Assembly: GCF_014529535.1 (NCBI RefSeq)
Contig: NC_050738.1
Location: 10,873,318 to 10,937,317 of the forward strand
Length of the DNA stretch: 64,000 nt
Reading direction: 5' to 3'
DNA from: Bradysia coprophila
Lineage: Eukaryota > Arthropoda > Insecta > Diptera > Sciaridae
Both the position numbers and the translations under genes were made by a program. Positions within the stretch are counted from its first letter, which is position 1; every line of letters starts with the position of its first letter. The notes beneath the pieces are model-generated. The model saw nothing but the letters and a program-made list of their open reading frames with translations, made no database searches and was not told where the DNA came from. Shown one piece after another: positions 47,401 to 58,851 of the stretch.

Positions 47401-50400
47401 ACTCTTTTTGTGTTTGATTAAAAATGTAAATTTTTGATGAACAAAAGCTCTGCTATTTACAAATACTTTTAAAACGTTTGGCATTGTAGTAGAGACAAGC
47501 GTCATCCAAAATTTACTATGCAAAAACGTTTGTGGAAGGAAAAAATGGTTTTTAAACCAATAAAAAAACAATCAAAAATTGTCAACAGTCAATTTCCTAC
47601 AATAATTCATATTTTTGCAGAGTGTAAATCAGCCGTTGTGCCCATAATTACATTAACTCTTACAAAATTCTGTGTGATTTTGATTTTTCCCGTAATCAAT
47701 TTTTCCTCTCTATTTTTCCATCGAAATCGCACCAAAAAAATAATATTTGAACAAAATCAATTTACGAAATTATTAGTACGATTTATGCAAACATAAATGA
47801 CTACCCATACCACCACATGATTGCCGGATAGCCATACGAGGTATCATATTACGAATATATATATAAAGTAATAAAACACCCTTTTCCGAGCACCACCCAT
47901 TGCCACCTCACAAAATGATATCCCAAACACACAGTCATATAGCGTTCCGTTGTTTATATTTACGCATTTTGTGTATCCAATTTTCCCAACCAATTTTTTT
48001 TTTTGGTTCGTCGTCGCTTCGTTCCCCGACACAAAATATAATATTATTAAAATACATAAAAAATATCAATAAATTTTTAATATCAGATTAAAATATCTTT
48101 CCCAAATGTCACGTTTGCTTTTCGCTTTATTTTACTTTTTATTCGGAGATAGAAATCCATAGAAATCCTTTTATTGGTGTTTTGGGTCTATATGCGTAAA
48201 TATACCCACATGTTATGGGGGAATAGATTTTTAGCTTTTCATTTTTTTTTGCTTCTATATTCGCTCAATGATTTTCGTTCTGCAAAATGGGTAGGAAAAA
48301 TATGAAAAAAAATTTTTTGGTTTATTTATGCAAAATTATCAAACTTCCCATTAAGTGATTAAGGGCCGAAGCTAATTTCTACAAATTTTAATTTGTATAC
48401 CATTCGCTAGAGAATATTATCTTTTTCGAATAACGCCCACCATCCAATTGACTGTCCGGATTATTATAATTCCCTTGACTGAAAGTCCGGGTCTTACACC
48501 AGAAAATACCGAAAAATGTGGGTAACAAAAAGGTTCACTGTGATTGAAAATGTATGAAATGCTATGAAAAACATTAAATGTGGGTAACAAAAAATCGATA
48601 ACTTGAGTAATTTTTTACCAATTTGGATGATTCTTTTTTTTTAATTTGTGGAATTAAAATCCCGAGGCTAAGTTCGAAGATGGACTATGTAGGACTAAGG
48701 ATCTGGAAGCTATCCGAGAAAAACGGGAAAAACACATAGCCTCAATTAAAAAAGTTTTCTTTGATGAAATTCGATTTGGTTGGGTAGTGTGAGCAAATCA
48801 TATAAGTTTGTTTTCGATGTGCATGAAACTAGTAGAAAGAATAATTTCATCATTCGATGCCCAGCTTTTATCGTGTAAACATCTATTGCTAGTGAACTAC
48901 TAACATTTTGATAGTTGACTAACAAATTTGATAGTTGACTAACAACTTGATCAAGTAGGTAGTTTTTTACTCCCTTTAAAACCACATCTTACGCCAGCAA
49001 AATGCAAAATGTTATCAAATAAGCACACTTTGATTAAAAAGTGTAAGAAATTTTAATAAAAAAGTTAAATTTTTGCAGGCAATATAAGATGAATTATCTC
49101 AACTAATTTCTGAAGATTTTTTTTCAAATACATGGAATTAAATGAATCAAAGAGAATATTGTAAAAATTTTATGAGTGTGAAGTTTGCGGCCAGAGCGAA
49201 GCGAGAGCCGTAATTCACTCGAGTCGTGACATTTTATTCACAATTGAAGGTTTTGTGAATGGGAAATTTTATTCGAGGGATTATTTTTTCTCGGTCTACC
49301 AATAAATTTCTCCTTTTACAAATATTTTTAATCCCTTTACCATTATAGAGTCGAAATTGGTACCAATTTACCGAAAATATTGGTAAACTGTGTTTTTTTT
49401 AACGATCAACCAAAAACTAATAAAGTTCATTTATTACCATGTCACCATGTGAAGGTGTATTAAGTACCGGGGACTTCTTTTTTTACGCAAAAGTGTCAGA
49501 GACGAACATCTATCGCACTTTTTTATTTTGTGAAAAAGTCCTCGTTCCACATTCACAAAACAAACTTCGTATCTACTCTGATTAACAAAAAGAATAATAG
49601 ACAGCTCATATGAGTGGGAAGTTAATCTACACGAGTCAAATTTTATTTATGATTTGAAATTGATTATTGAAAATCTTGAAAATTGAAAATTTATGAGAAA
49701 ATTTAGAGCTCAAAAAGTGGTCAAAAATCATTCCACCTTACGCTCTATGGTTTCCAAGATTTTTTTTTTGGCAAATTTTACTGTCATTTGCGTGGAGTCA
49801 TTAATATAGTAAATATATTATGTAGTAAATGTGACAAGTTTTTATGAATACGTCAAAAATGCATTTAGAAAAGTTAGGGACCTGACCCGCCCAAAAGGTG
49901 GGACCTAGTTTTAACTTGGTATAGAAACATTACAGCCGTAAAAACATCACTTCAATGTTATATGACTTCTCAATCAATATATTTGTGTTTGTGGTGGGAA
50001 AAAAATTTCCCAGCATTTCCAAACATAAATTAATTTCGAACTCGAATTCCTTATAAATACCTCGCTCAAATACTGGTGAACAAGAAAAAATTCTTCGTCT
50101 GAAGTGGAAAATTTTCTAAGTTCAGTAATTTTCTCATTTAAATTCCACGATGGGACTTGTTTTGTAAATTGTTCCGAGTATTCATGTAAATAGGCGAATG
50201 TGATCGTGAAGCAAAGTTTTTTTTTATTATTATTATTTTGTGATGCTCACAGGACAATTTTGCTCATTCAGGAAGTGTTTTGGCGCAATTCTCTTCCGAC
50301 AAACCGAATTAAATTCTTATCCTAAATTACTCGTGTATTGTGCATCAATTTTATTTTCTATATAAATAGATTGTCTTAAAATCCGGACAAACTTTGTTGT

Positions 50401-53400
50401 AATACTCGATTCGTATACTTGACATGAATTTAATTTCGGTTGTTTGGAAAACAGTCATGTATGTAATTGACCGGTTTAAAGTATTAAACTTAAAAGGCTA
50501 TAAAATTTGCTAGTTTATTACGAAGTGGAATGAAAAGAAACAATCGCCCTATTCAAAATCCCATACACATCCATTCCCTTACAATAAAATCGAAAACTTT
50601 TAAGAAACAAACTTAAATACCCTCCCCAAAAACCTAACAATCAACCTGCAAACTTTTACTTCTGATGTTTACATCACATTCAACCATGCCACTTTTCCAC
50701 CACATATTTGTGAATAGTTTATGCTATACATTGGACGGTGTTTCGGTTCGATGTATACCAGCCGGGCTTAAATGCATTGAAAGTTGAATGGAGAAACCAA
50801 CTATAACACAACCACTCTTCCGAGTCGCTATTTAATCCTCATTCTCCCTCTTGTACCAATATCAAAACCGAACCAACGGTGAAGTTGTAACAAAAACGAA
50901 GAACGAAGAGGAAAAAAATAAGTCCAACAAAAAAAAAACATCTCAAAGTTTCTTCGTGTGAAGAAAACTTTCTTGTGGGGATACTGAGAAAGTTCGATAG
51001 GCCAAGACAGGTCCAATGGCTTTTCAAATTCGATTCAATAACACACTTATTACTAAGCTACCGAAAGTTTCGTACAATTTAAATTTCATTTCGCATTATG
51101 AAAAGGAATATTTATTTCTCTTATTTGAAAAGTTTTATTAAGTTTTCACAGAAAAATAAAAAAAAAGTTTGTGGTGTTTGATACACACAGCCCAGAAGGC
51201 AATAAGCTGCCGTTGCTCATGAAAAACGTAAATGTTACACATTTTACCTTATGTACGAACATAATATTCTCTGTTGACTTTAAGCGTGGATACAACAACA
51301 ACAGCAGCAGCAGCGGCAGCAACAAAAAATATCTTCTATCTGGCGACAAGGGGAATTTATTTTATTGACTATCGCCGTGGGGATCGTGTTTCTTTTGAAA
51401 ATAATAAACCAATCTAATGAAATACAAATCTTTTCAACCGTAAATAAAATTATCTACAATAATGAACGGAAGGGAAAAAGAATTAAATAAGTGAAGCACT
51501 TAAATGATGCTCTATCATTGTGAAAGTCTTCTTTCCTGCGAAATGATGCGGTTTTTTTTTCTTCTTCTCTTCTTCTGTGTATTGATGTACCTGTGTAATA
51601 AAGAAAGAAATGAGGAAAAAAAATAAAAAAAGAAACCAAAGAGCTCAATTTATAGCTTCCATCAATAAAGTACAACAATAAAACTTACATCCCATCGCTA
51701 TATTGCTTTATACATTTTGCTCGTACCTATCAGCTAAAGTCACTGGATGAATTCTACCCCTCCACTTTATATATAGATCTATGGTGTGTTATTGTAGTAG
51801 CAGCTCTGAGATTTCCAACTTCAAATAACTTCTTCTTTCGATATTTATTTTTATTTTATTTTTTCTTCATGTCAAATAAAACAAAAACGATATTCTCTGC
51901 GATTTGTTGATGGTACAGAGGTATATTTATTGTAAGACTACCCTCCCGTACCAGTATAACCCAATAAAATACAGTAGTTAAATGTAGACAAAACCAAACT
52001 GTAAATGCAGCTACGTGAATATCTCTTATGTTTTTCTTTTATTTTAGTTATTGCTTGTAAAAATAAATATTTTCCTTTTACATTTTCCGTTCGCATTTTC
52101 ACGGATTCACAAAATTGTATGATGAAAGTTAACGATAATATTTTTGCATTCAAGCATTCCCAAAACGAAATTGGGTTTGGTGGTGTGCAACATTGTACAG
52201 AAACGCTGTTGTGTTCGGTTAATATATTTCACCACGATCCCAGATATCATTATTTATTTTGATTGTGGCAGTCGTCGAGATAGACGATGAGTTCGTTACG
52301 GAAGGTGCAATATTGCTGTGAGAACTTTGATTTCTTGCGCAAGAAGTGTTCCGATATAACCTCGGGGTGTTTTTCCACTTGAAATTTCGTATTTACAGTG
52401 GCAGCATTCAATATTTTCAATGAAACTATGAACGATAAATGATTTTTCGCGATTATATTGTGAGGTGTTGGGGTGGGTAGAATCTTTATGGAAGAGTACG
52501 TGTGGCAGGTAAAAGATAAGCGGTTAATTCAAACCTTTTCGATAGAATCTTTTTGAAGTGGTTTGCTCAACAGAAATTACAACCAATTTGGAGATCGTTC
52601 ATAAATTACGTAACGCCCGCTGTTTTTGAGTGGGTCTGGCATATTGGGTTTATCTGCGAATGTATGGGTTGTCGATTGTAATACCCTCTTTTCTTACGTT
52701 ACGTGATTTATTATAGCTTCAAAATATGGTATATTTGATCTGAGATTAATAAGTTTGACAAGAAGCGGAGATCGGTATGGTTAAATGCTATCCACACTGG
52801 TTCAATGGCAGTAGCTCGATTTTATCATAAGCTTTTCACACTTCATCGTTTCTGGTAAATTCAATATTCGCCGCACTATGCTTCTGCTTCAGGAAATTAT
52901 AATATGAGCGGAAGGCTGAGTGTAAATCCGCTGTTTGTCGTAAACGATGAAGCATTTAAAGCATCAGAAAAAACCTGTAAGGTGCACAGTACTTTCAATT
53001 AGAAATGTGGATGAATTTCCCTTCAGGTATTCCACGAAAACTCATTGCTTGTATGGTAAACAGCGCGCAGCTATACACACATTGCTATGTTACGTTGACG
53101 TCATATGTGTGAACATAACATTTTTAGCAAAGGCAATGTTTAGCTTGTGTTTTGATTGTTTATTATACAAGCCTATGAAATCAACTGGAGTAAAAACGGG
53201 ATGGTTATTGCAAAGAAGAAAAATTCACCCATTCAATATATCGTATTAAGTGTTTTCATCACATGCAGCGTCAGATCTCCGAACAAACGGTAATCATATC
53301 ACCAATATAATTATCGAATCTCAATCAATTTTCTTCTAACATTTTCAACAGACCGATAAAAAATCTTTTACTTCTTTTACTACTTTTGCTCAAGGCAAAA

Positions 53401-56400
53401 TACAAAGTTCCAAATAATTACATGTTAATGAAGTAAAAAATTGATTTCGCTTGAGCTTTGTGAGTAAAATCTTTTACTTCATTTCTATTAACGTAAATTT
53501 TCGCTATATAAGACTTCAGTAGCCGGAGCTTGGCATTTATGTTTATCATCATTATCGATAGCAGATGACAAAAGCACTTACTATTTTGGTTTTTTTGGAT
53601 TTTATAAAGTTAGATGCAGCGAAATTTCAGGAATAATTTGCTTCATCTGTTTTTCAGCTGATCCACACATACAATCAGAACTGTTTTTACTGTTGAAGCT
53701 GCTACAAGCACGCGCGTGGTAGTTGTAAAACCGCATAAAGGTCGCTAAACAGTATTTATTGTGTGTGTGAATCAGCTAAAATTTCACTGTCTGTTTCATT
53801 TTACGAAGTAAAATACGGAGTTCAAGAAAGTGCATCTGGAGATCTTTTGCATCATCTAAAATTTGAAACCTCTTAACTGTCTACATTTGAAATTTTGTAT
53901 ATCTGAATTGATTGACTTAAGTTTTGGGAGTTCCGGGAAATGAAAACTGTCGCAAAAAATGAAGATTTTCTGATTCAGAAATATTTACTCTTTATAGAAC
54001 AAAATGTACAGTCTTGAAGACATTGCTTTTAGAAATCATAAAAACCAAAAATATCTAAATTTTGATTCTCATACCTGATTTAACAGCCACAAACACAGCT
54101 CATTGGCTTGTTATAAAAAACGTAAAATTTGACTAACAATTCCCATTCGACTGCCGTGGACTATTTTCACAAAAAAAAAACTCTAAGTGCTAGCTAGCTA
54201 CCTGCACACCTTTAATATTGTTTACTAACTAACTGTATTCAGACCGGTTACAACATCCCTTGTGTACAAATAAAATGATTTAAATGGAGCTGGGGAAAAA
54301 CTCTTGCGTTTGTAAAATGAAAATATGAAATGGAGATTCAAAATAAACCTTGAAACGTTAGAGCAATGGGATGTCACCCAGAAATATTTACATTCGTGTT
54401 GTTAGTCATGAAATTTATATAAAAAAAACATTTCTATTTTGCTGCAATCTTTTACAGTTGTAAGATTCGCAGTGAAATGAAATGCACGGATAGGAGATTA
54501 TCGTTCGATAAATTTAATTACAGCGTCGACGAGAGAAAAAGTTTCACTTTAGTTATATCAAATTACCGTTGTAATTCGATAAGAATCTGTGCCACGCCAA
54601 TCTGTTAAATGGATCAAATTGAAGATGCGAGCATAGTAAATGTGTTTTAAAAACGAAATTAGTTAGGCACAATTGGGCAGAAAACGTTCACACAATTACT
54701 AAAATTGGTTCGTTTATCTGTTCAATACGTTGGGTTAACAGAAAATAAATTTGGTTTGTAGCGTACAATACGTACAACACAAAAACGTTTAACGGAGGAG
54801 GTTTTTCCGAGTATATTCAAATTAGTGATACAATTACAGTTAAAACCGTTTTACAGCCGAACTTTTTCTTCCTCATTTTCAAATCTCGTTCGTTACTCTG
54901 CAAAAGCTGAATGGATTTATCCCTCCAACAAAAAAAAAATGTAATTAGCCTAGTATACCCCATATTCAATTGAAACCCTACGATGTCTGATAAAGAAGAC
55001 AAAACGTTATTTTGTGCTTCTTTCGGAATTTAATGAAATCAACCGTAAAACAAGCTTTTAAACGAATTTTATCTGATTTTACTTCGTATATTGAACAGGA
55101 ACGAGTATATGATGTTTCTTCGAATAGAAATAGAAAAGAAATCCATCAGAGGAATGTATATAATATGGAGAAATCTGATGCTAACTTTAATGTATTTATG
55201 TGTGGTAGGTTCCTCCTGTACATGTAAGTTAATTTTCTTTTCGTAAACTCTTCGACATGCCATCATGTAAAATGTAATATATACATTGGATGAGGAAAGT
55301 TTTGTGTATGTGAATCTAGGTGTTAGCTGTTCTACGGCACATGAAGTCGATTGGTTTTTCTCTCGCAGTTCCCATATTTACGATATACACCTATCGGTGA
55401 CTCGGATACGGGACAAGTTTTTGACTTTTTAATTAAAGAAGTTTCAATTTTCCCATGTAGTTTTGATCAGAAAACTTGAATCTCGTCCCACAATTTATTT
55501 ATTAGATTATTTTCATCGGAATAACATTTTGAATGGCTACAATTAGAACATGCTAATAAGATAACGTTGTTCCGATAGTAAATACTATAGGGTATAGTCT
55601 CACTTCAAATCATTAATTAATTGGTTGAATTATTTTTAGCTTATGTAAGTTTCAATGTCGATGTACACCTACTGCTTCCTGAAGATTAGGTGTCGTTATT
55701 TTGAAGCAAAGAAACTTTCATGTTTCAGTAAGGAAATCAGAATTTTACTTAAAAAATTTTGTTGAATAAATTAAAGAAAAAGTTGTAATTATGTAGCGGT
55801 ATGGAAACGGTGAGAGTGTCAGTCTATTGTCTCTATACAATTCTTACGATTCTTTTGAATTTCGACTGATCGAAATCGGCTCTATTTATTCCGGGACTTT
55901 TTATATATGCCTAGTTATGCCTTGGTGCCTAGGCCCCAAAACAGGGGCTATTTAGTTGAATTATTAGCGAATTTGGCGAATTTGGCGAATTTGACGAGTT
56001 TTGGCGAATTTTGACGAATTTTGGCGAACTTTGACGAATTTTTGCGAATTTTTGTGAATTTATACATGATTTTAAGAAATTTCAAAGAATCGTAGAACTT
56101 AGTTACATATTTTTGGCCAAGACATTCTAAAAATCTATTTTTAACCGGGAAGCCATGAAGGTTTTTTTTTGGCCAAACGATGAAAAATGTCCTAATTTTG
56201 TGAATTTTACATATATTTGTGAATTTGGTAGATTCTTGCATATTTTTGTTATGCTATATCACAAAACTAGCAAAATATTCCAAAAAACATAAATTTGGAA
56301 GAAAATTTTCAAAATTTGAATTTTTTAATTTGGGAGAATTTTGGCGAATTTCGACGAATTTCGGCGAATTTTGGCGAATTTCGGCAAATTAATTCGACTA

Positions 56401-58851
56401 AATAGCCCCTGCCCCAAAACCAGTCAAGTCTCATATATTTTTGATCTTCCATACCTGGCTGGTTGTAAGTGGCCAAAAGTCGAAAAATGAGGTTTCGTCG
56501 TCTGGACATCATTTCCGTAATGTGGAGAGGACACAGGCCCATACACGCCTGTGTCCTCGCCACATTACTTAAATGAAATCTCGACTCCTTGGAAAGCTGA
56601 GGTCAAGTACTCCTGGGGTAAATATTACCTTCAAAAAATTTGGTGACAAACGGCCGAAAATATGACCTACGGAAAATTTCTCAGTCCTTGGTGAACTTTG
56701 ATGAGTGCTGTGACCTCACTAATGCAATTATTTGATTAAATTATTACTTATTATGAATGTGGAGGACCTCAGTTTTACAACGATACGCATATTTAGTGGT
56801 TTGGCGGAGTGAAACACACAGTTTTCATCTGTTACGTAGTCACGTGCCAAACTACTAAATATGGGCATCTGTGTAAAACTCATCAAAGTTCACCGAGGTT
56901 CCCTAGATTTTTAGAAATTTTCCGGAGGTCATATTTTCGGCCGTTTATCATCAAATTTGTAGAAGTTAATATTTGCTCCGGTAGAGCTCGACATCAGCTT
57001 TACAACGAACCCATACACGCCCATGTCCTCACCACCTTACGGAAATAAAATCCGGACTACGAAACCCCATTTTTTGGCTTTTGGCAACTTACAACCAGCC
57101 TAAAAAAGTCCCGGAAAAAATAGCGCCGATTTTGGTCAGCCGAAATTCAAAAGAATCCGTCATACTTAATTGAGGACATACATAAAGAACGTCCACGATT
57201 CAGAGTTGCCATACATGGAGCTGTACTCAAAAACTTTAGGAAGTTAAACTTATACTCCTGTATCCATTTGGGGTTGACATGGTCGGCAATACATTTGATA
57301 CCTCAGACATGCATATTTATGGAGTCGGAGATTTTAAACCTGCATAGCAACACTGAATCGGGACGTCCTTTATGACAATAAAAGTACAAAACAGGTATGG
57401 TATATCGATTTCATATAAACAAACTCACCTTTCAATGAAAATATATGATATTTCCTCCGCTCCGCTCCATACAAATTTTGACATTAGACCATACTTATAG
57501 AGTTTACTTTCATTGCTTTATGAAGGGACATCGATCATTGACAATATAACTCAACATAATTTTAACTGAAAAGTGTGCACATTAGCTCACCCCGGCAACA
57601 TCTCAGCTGTGAACATTTTTTTCCTATTGCGTTTAATAAACTGTTGATAAATTGTAACGGGTTTCATAGCAACCACACCCACAACTATTTCCTCAAATAT
57701 CCAGAATTATGACTGCCTGAGACACTCAGTTCCTGGATTATCAAGGATTTTGTCCCTTAAGAGAATTGCAGTATTTCTCCAGAGATAGTTTATTAACGAA
57801 TGTCTCATTTTCATTTTTGCAGACCTTATGCGTACTCAATCCATTCAGAACAGCCGATCAATCAATTTTACAGGACACAGATATGGCCGGTCCTTTAGTC
57901 TTTTGCCTGGCATTAGGAGGATTTCTGTTGTTGGTAAGTAAATTTTACAACATTTTTTTATGCGAATAGCACATTGCTTCCATGCTTCGGAATTTGTTGT
58001 TTGGCAAGTGTAGGATTTGATGAACGAGCCTGACTAAGTTAATTATTGAACCAAATCATTATTTTGCAATCAATCACGGTACAATTACGTACAAATGATG
58101 GAAGTGGAGTTCAGTGTGTGAAATACGATGCAAATAATCACACAAGAAGCCATTTTCTTCATTCGTCTCATTCGAATAGTACATTACGGTCTTGCTTGCA
58201 TTGTAAATTTGTTGTTTCGACGACTAGGCACAGTGCAAGCAATAACGTACTATACTTTACACATCCACAGTTAATGAAGTAAATGCAACTAACTTATACC
58301 ACTAGCATGTGAATATACAATTTCCGTCCAAATGAAGTCACAAGATCGTAATTATTTCGATACACTTCCTGGCAACGAAGACACCATTTTCTTGTTGATT
58401 TTATCAACTTCTCTTTACACTAAATTGTTTATTTTAGAGTGGCAAAGTAACATTCTCGTACATTTATGGAATCGGCGTGATGGGTTGCATTGCATTTTAT
58501 GTACTTCTTTCATTAATGGCCACACAGTCCCAGGTGACATTGGGCGCAGTGATTTCGGTTCTGGGCTACTGTATTCTTCCGATGGTCGTACTGTCCGGCA
58601 TCAATGTTCTCATCACCGTTCAGTGAGTTCCTCGGTTACCAACGATTACTTTCAGTTTATTAATTTGTGTTCCATGTAAATGTTACAGAGGTGTTGTGGG
58701 TACAGTATTTGCAGGACTTTGTATATTTTGGTGTGCACTCTCAGCGTCAAAGCTCTTCGTTACCGCTTACTCAATGGATCATCAGCAGATATTGATAGCA
58801 TATCCATGTGCCCTGCTCTACGGCGTGTTCGCTTTGATTACGATTTTTTAA
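35499..58851 (+). CDS. YIPF5: YIPF5/Yip1 family Golgi-ER membrane protein, with a 22-kb intron
   Basis: Exons are 35499-35593, 35669-35867, 57823-57933, 58438-58622 and 58689-58851. Phases match and give 250 aa (human YIPF5 257). Yip1-family proteins are five-pass membrane proteins that bind Rab GTPases and act in ER-Golgi COPII traffic. The cytosolic N-terminus has the conserved [15 protein letters not shown] at about residues 80-95. The exon after the long intron opens TLCVLNPF and continues [18 protein letters not shown]. The rest is hydrophobic, with [32 protein letters not shown] and the C-terminal [15 protein letters not shown]. The third intron segment is ordinary, but intron 2 (35868-57822) is far longer than any other intron in the window. 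No in-frame exon was seen inside it. Confidence 0.93.
36130..36288. mobile_element. TIR element, family B copy 2
   Basis: The left end AACCTTTCACAGACGGCAAG and right end GCCATATGTGACAGGGT are imperfect inverted copies. The interior has AAATCTTGTACTTCAATTTT, an AT-rich TTTATAA, and GTTATCGATAACAGATGAAT near the right end. It is shorter than copy 1. Confidence 0.7.
38989..39158. mobile_element. TIR element, 170 bp
   Basis: GGCAGGGCCTATTTAAGAGAA at the left matches the inverted TTCTCTAAAATAAGCCCTGCC at the right. The interior is AT-rich, with repeated AATTCCGAAA/AATTTTTTCGGA-type sequence. It is a MITE without coding capacity. Confidence 0.75.
40802..41012. mobile_element. TIR element, family B copy 3
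   Basis: The left end AACTTGTTACAGACGGCAAG and right end GCCGTACGTGACTGGTT are inverted copies. The interior matches copy 1 in opposite orientation (TCTTCCATCGATCAAAGTAT, AAATCTTGTACTTCAATTTT) and copy 2 (TTACCCAGAGCGTGTCATT, GTTATCGATAACAGATGAAT). Confidence 0.75.
43990..44110 (+). repeat. Copy of the TATA/ATCGATA dispersed family
   Basis: AAAATCTTTTACTTCATTGG, then TTTTGCTATATAAAAGAACG, then TTTTGTCGCTTTTGATAACA and AATGACAAGCAG. The order of blocks matches the copies at 21867 and 53465. It lies directly upstream of the 44149-45269 element. Confidence 0.6.
44149..45269. mobile_element. Foldback element with TA target site and internal 18-bp repeats
   Basis: The left end starts CAGTGGCCGACTTTCAATTT and the right end is the inverse, AAATTTAAAGTCCGCCACTG. 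Similarity of the arms extends about 80-90 bp (for example CAGCTGGTCCATGTAAACAA against its inverted counterpart near 45202). TA flanks both ends. CAGTG ends and a TA target suggest a Tc1/mariner-type MITE. Inside, 44455-44690 holds about 13 copies of an 18-bp repeat. There is no transposase frame. Confidence 0.75.
44455..44690. repeat. 18-bp minisatellite, about 13 copies
   Basis: The unit is close to CATGTTTCGAATGGAAAA, with variation at the middle positions. Because 18 is a multiple of three, the array is open in frame on both strands and yields six-residue repeats, such as HVSNGK on plus. These frames are most likely by-products of the repeat. Confidence 0.85.
47070..47123. repeat. Strong hairpin inside the YIPF5 intron
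   Basis: GATTACTGTACAGTGATGAT begins the left arm and its inverse ATCATCACTGTACAGCAATC ends the right arm. The arms are 25 bp with one mismatch around a 4-base loop (TCCC). Confidence 0.8.
52593..52716. mobile_element. Short TIR element, about 124 bp
   Basis: TCGTTCATAAATTACGTAACG at the left and TTACGTTACGTGATTTATTA at the right are inverted copies. The termini resemble a widespread class of insect MITEs. Confidence 0.6.
53345..53575 (+). repeat. Copy of the TATA/ATCGATA dispersed family, best preserved
   Basis: AAAATCTTTTACTTCATTTC at 53468 is followed by TTTTCGCTATATAAGACTTC and then ATCATTATCGATAGCAGATG. A partial second AATCTTTTACTTC block lies upstream at about 53365. Confidence 0.6.
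55846..57160. mobile_element. Large foldback element, about 1.3 kb, with a nested element
   Basis: ATTCTTTTGAATTTCGACTG and GGGACTTTTTA near the left end are inverted at the right end (AAAAAGTCCCGG and CAGCCGAAATTCAAAAGAAT). Internal blocks also pair, for example GACCTACGGAAAATTT near 56665 with AAATTTTCCGGAGGTC near 56919. A compact hairpin (GAGGACACAGGC and its inverse) lies at 56525-56560. The nested element at 55943-56410 interrupts the left arm. Confidence 0.65.
55943..56410. mobile_element. Nested TIR element with 9-10 bp tandem repeats
   Basis: GGGGCTATTTAGTTGAATTA at the left and TAATTCGACTAAATAGCCCC at the right form the ends. Just inside both ends are tandem copies of TTTGGCGAA/TTTTGACGAA on one side and TTTCGGCGAA on the other. 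The interior is AT-rich without coding capacity. Confidence 0.75.

Larger units (their letters stand above)
35868..57822. other. Giant intron 2 of YIPF5
   Basis: This 21,955-bp intron has a good donor (AAAAG|GTGAGTG) and acceptor (TTTTGCAG|ACC). It is AT-rich and contains TIR elements (36130-36288, 38989-39158, 40802-41012, 44149-45269, 52593-52716, 55846-57160), TATA/ATCGATA family copies at 43990 and 53465, a strong hairpin at 47070-47123, and microsatellites. These are GAA runs at about 37906-37931 and 43291-43310, AAATT near 41172-41193, and AAC/AGC near 51293-51324. Long purine- or pyrimidine-rich tracts occupy 36900-38500. I found no nested gene with coherent exons on either strand. Confidence 0.85.
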
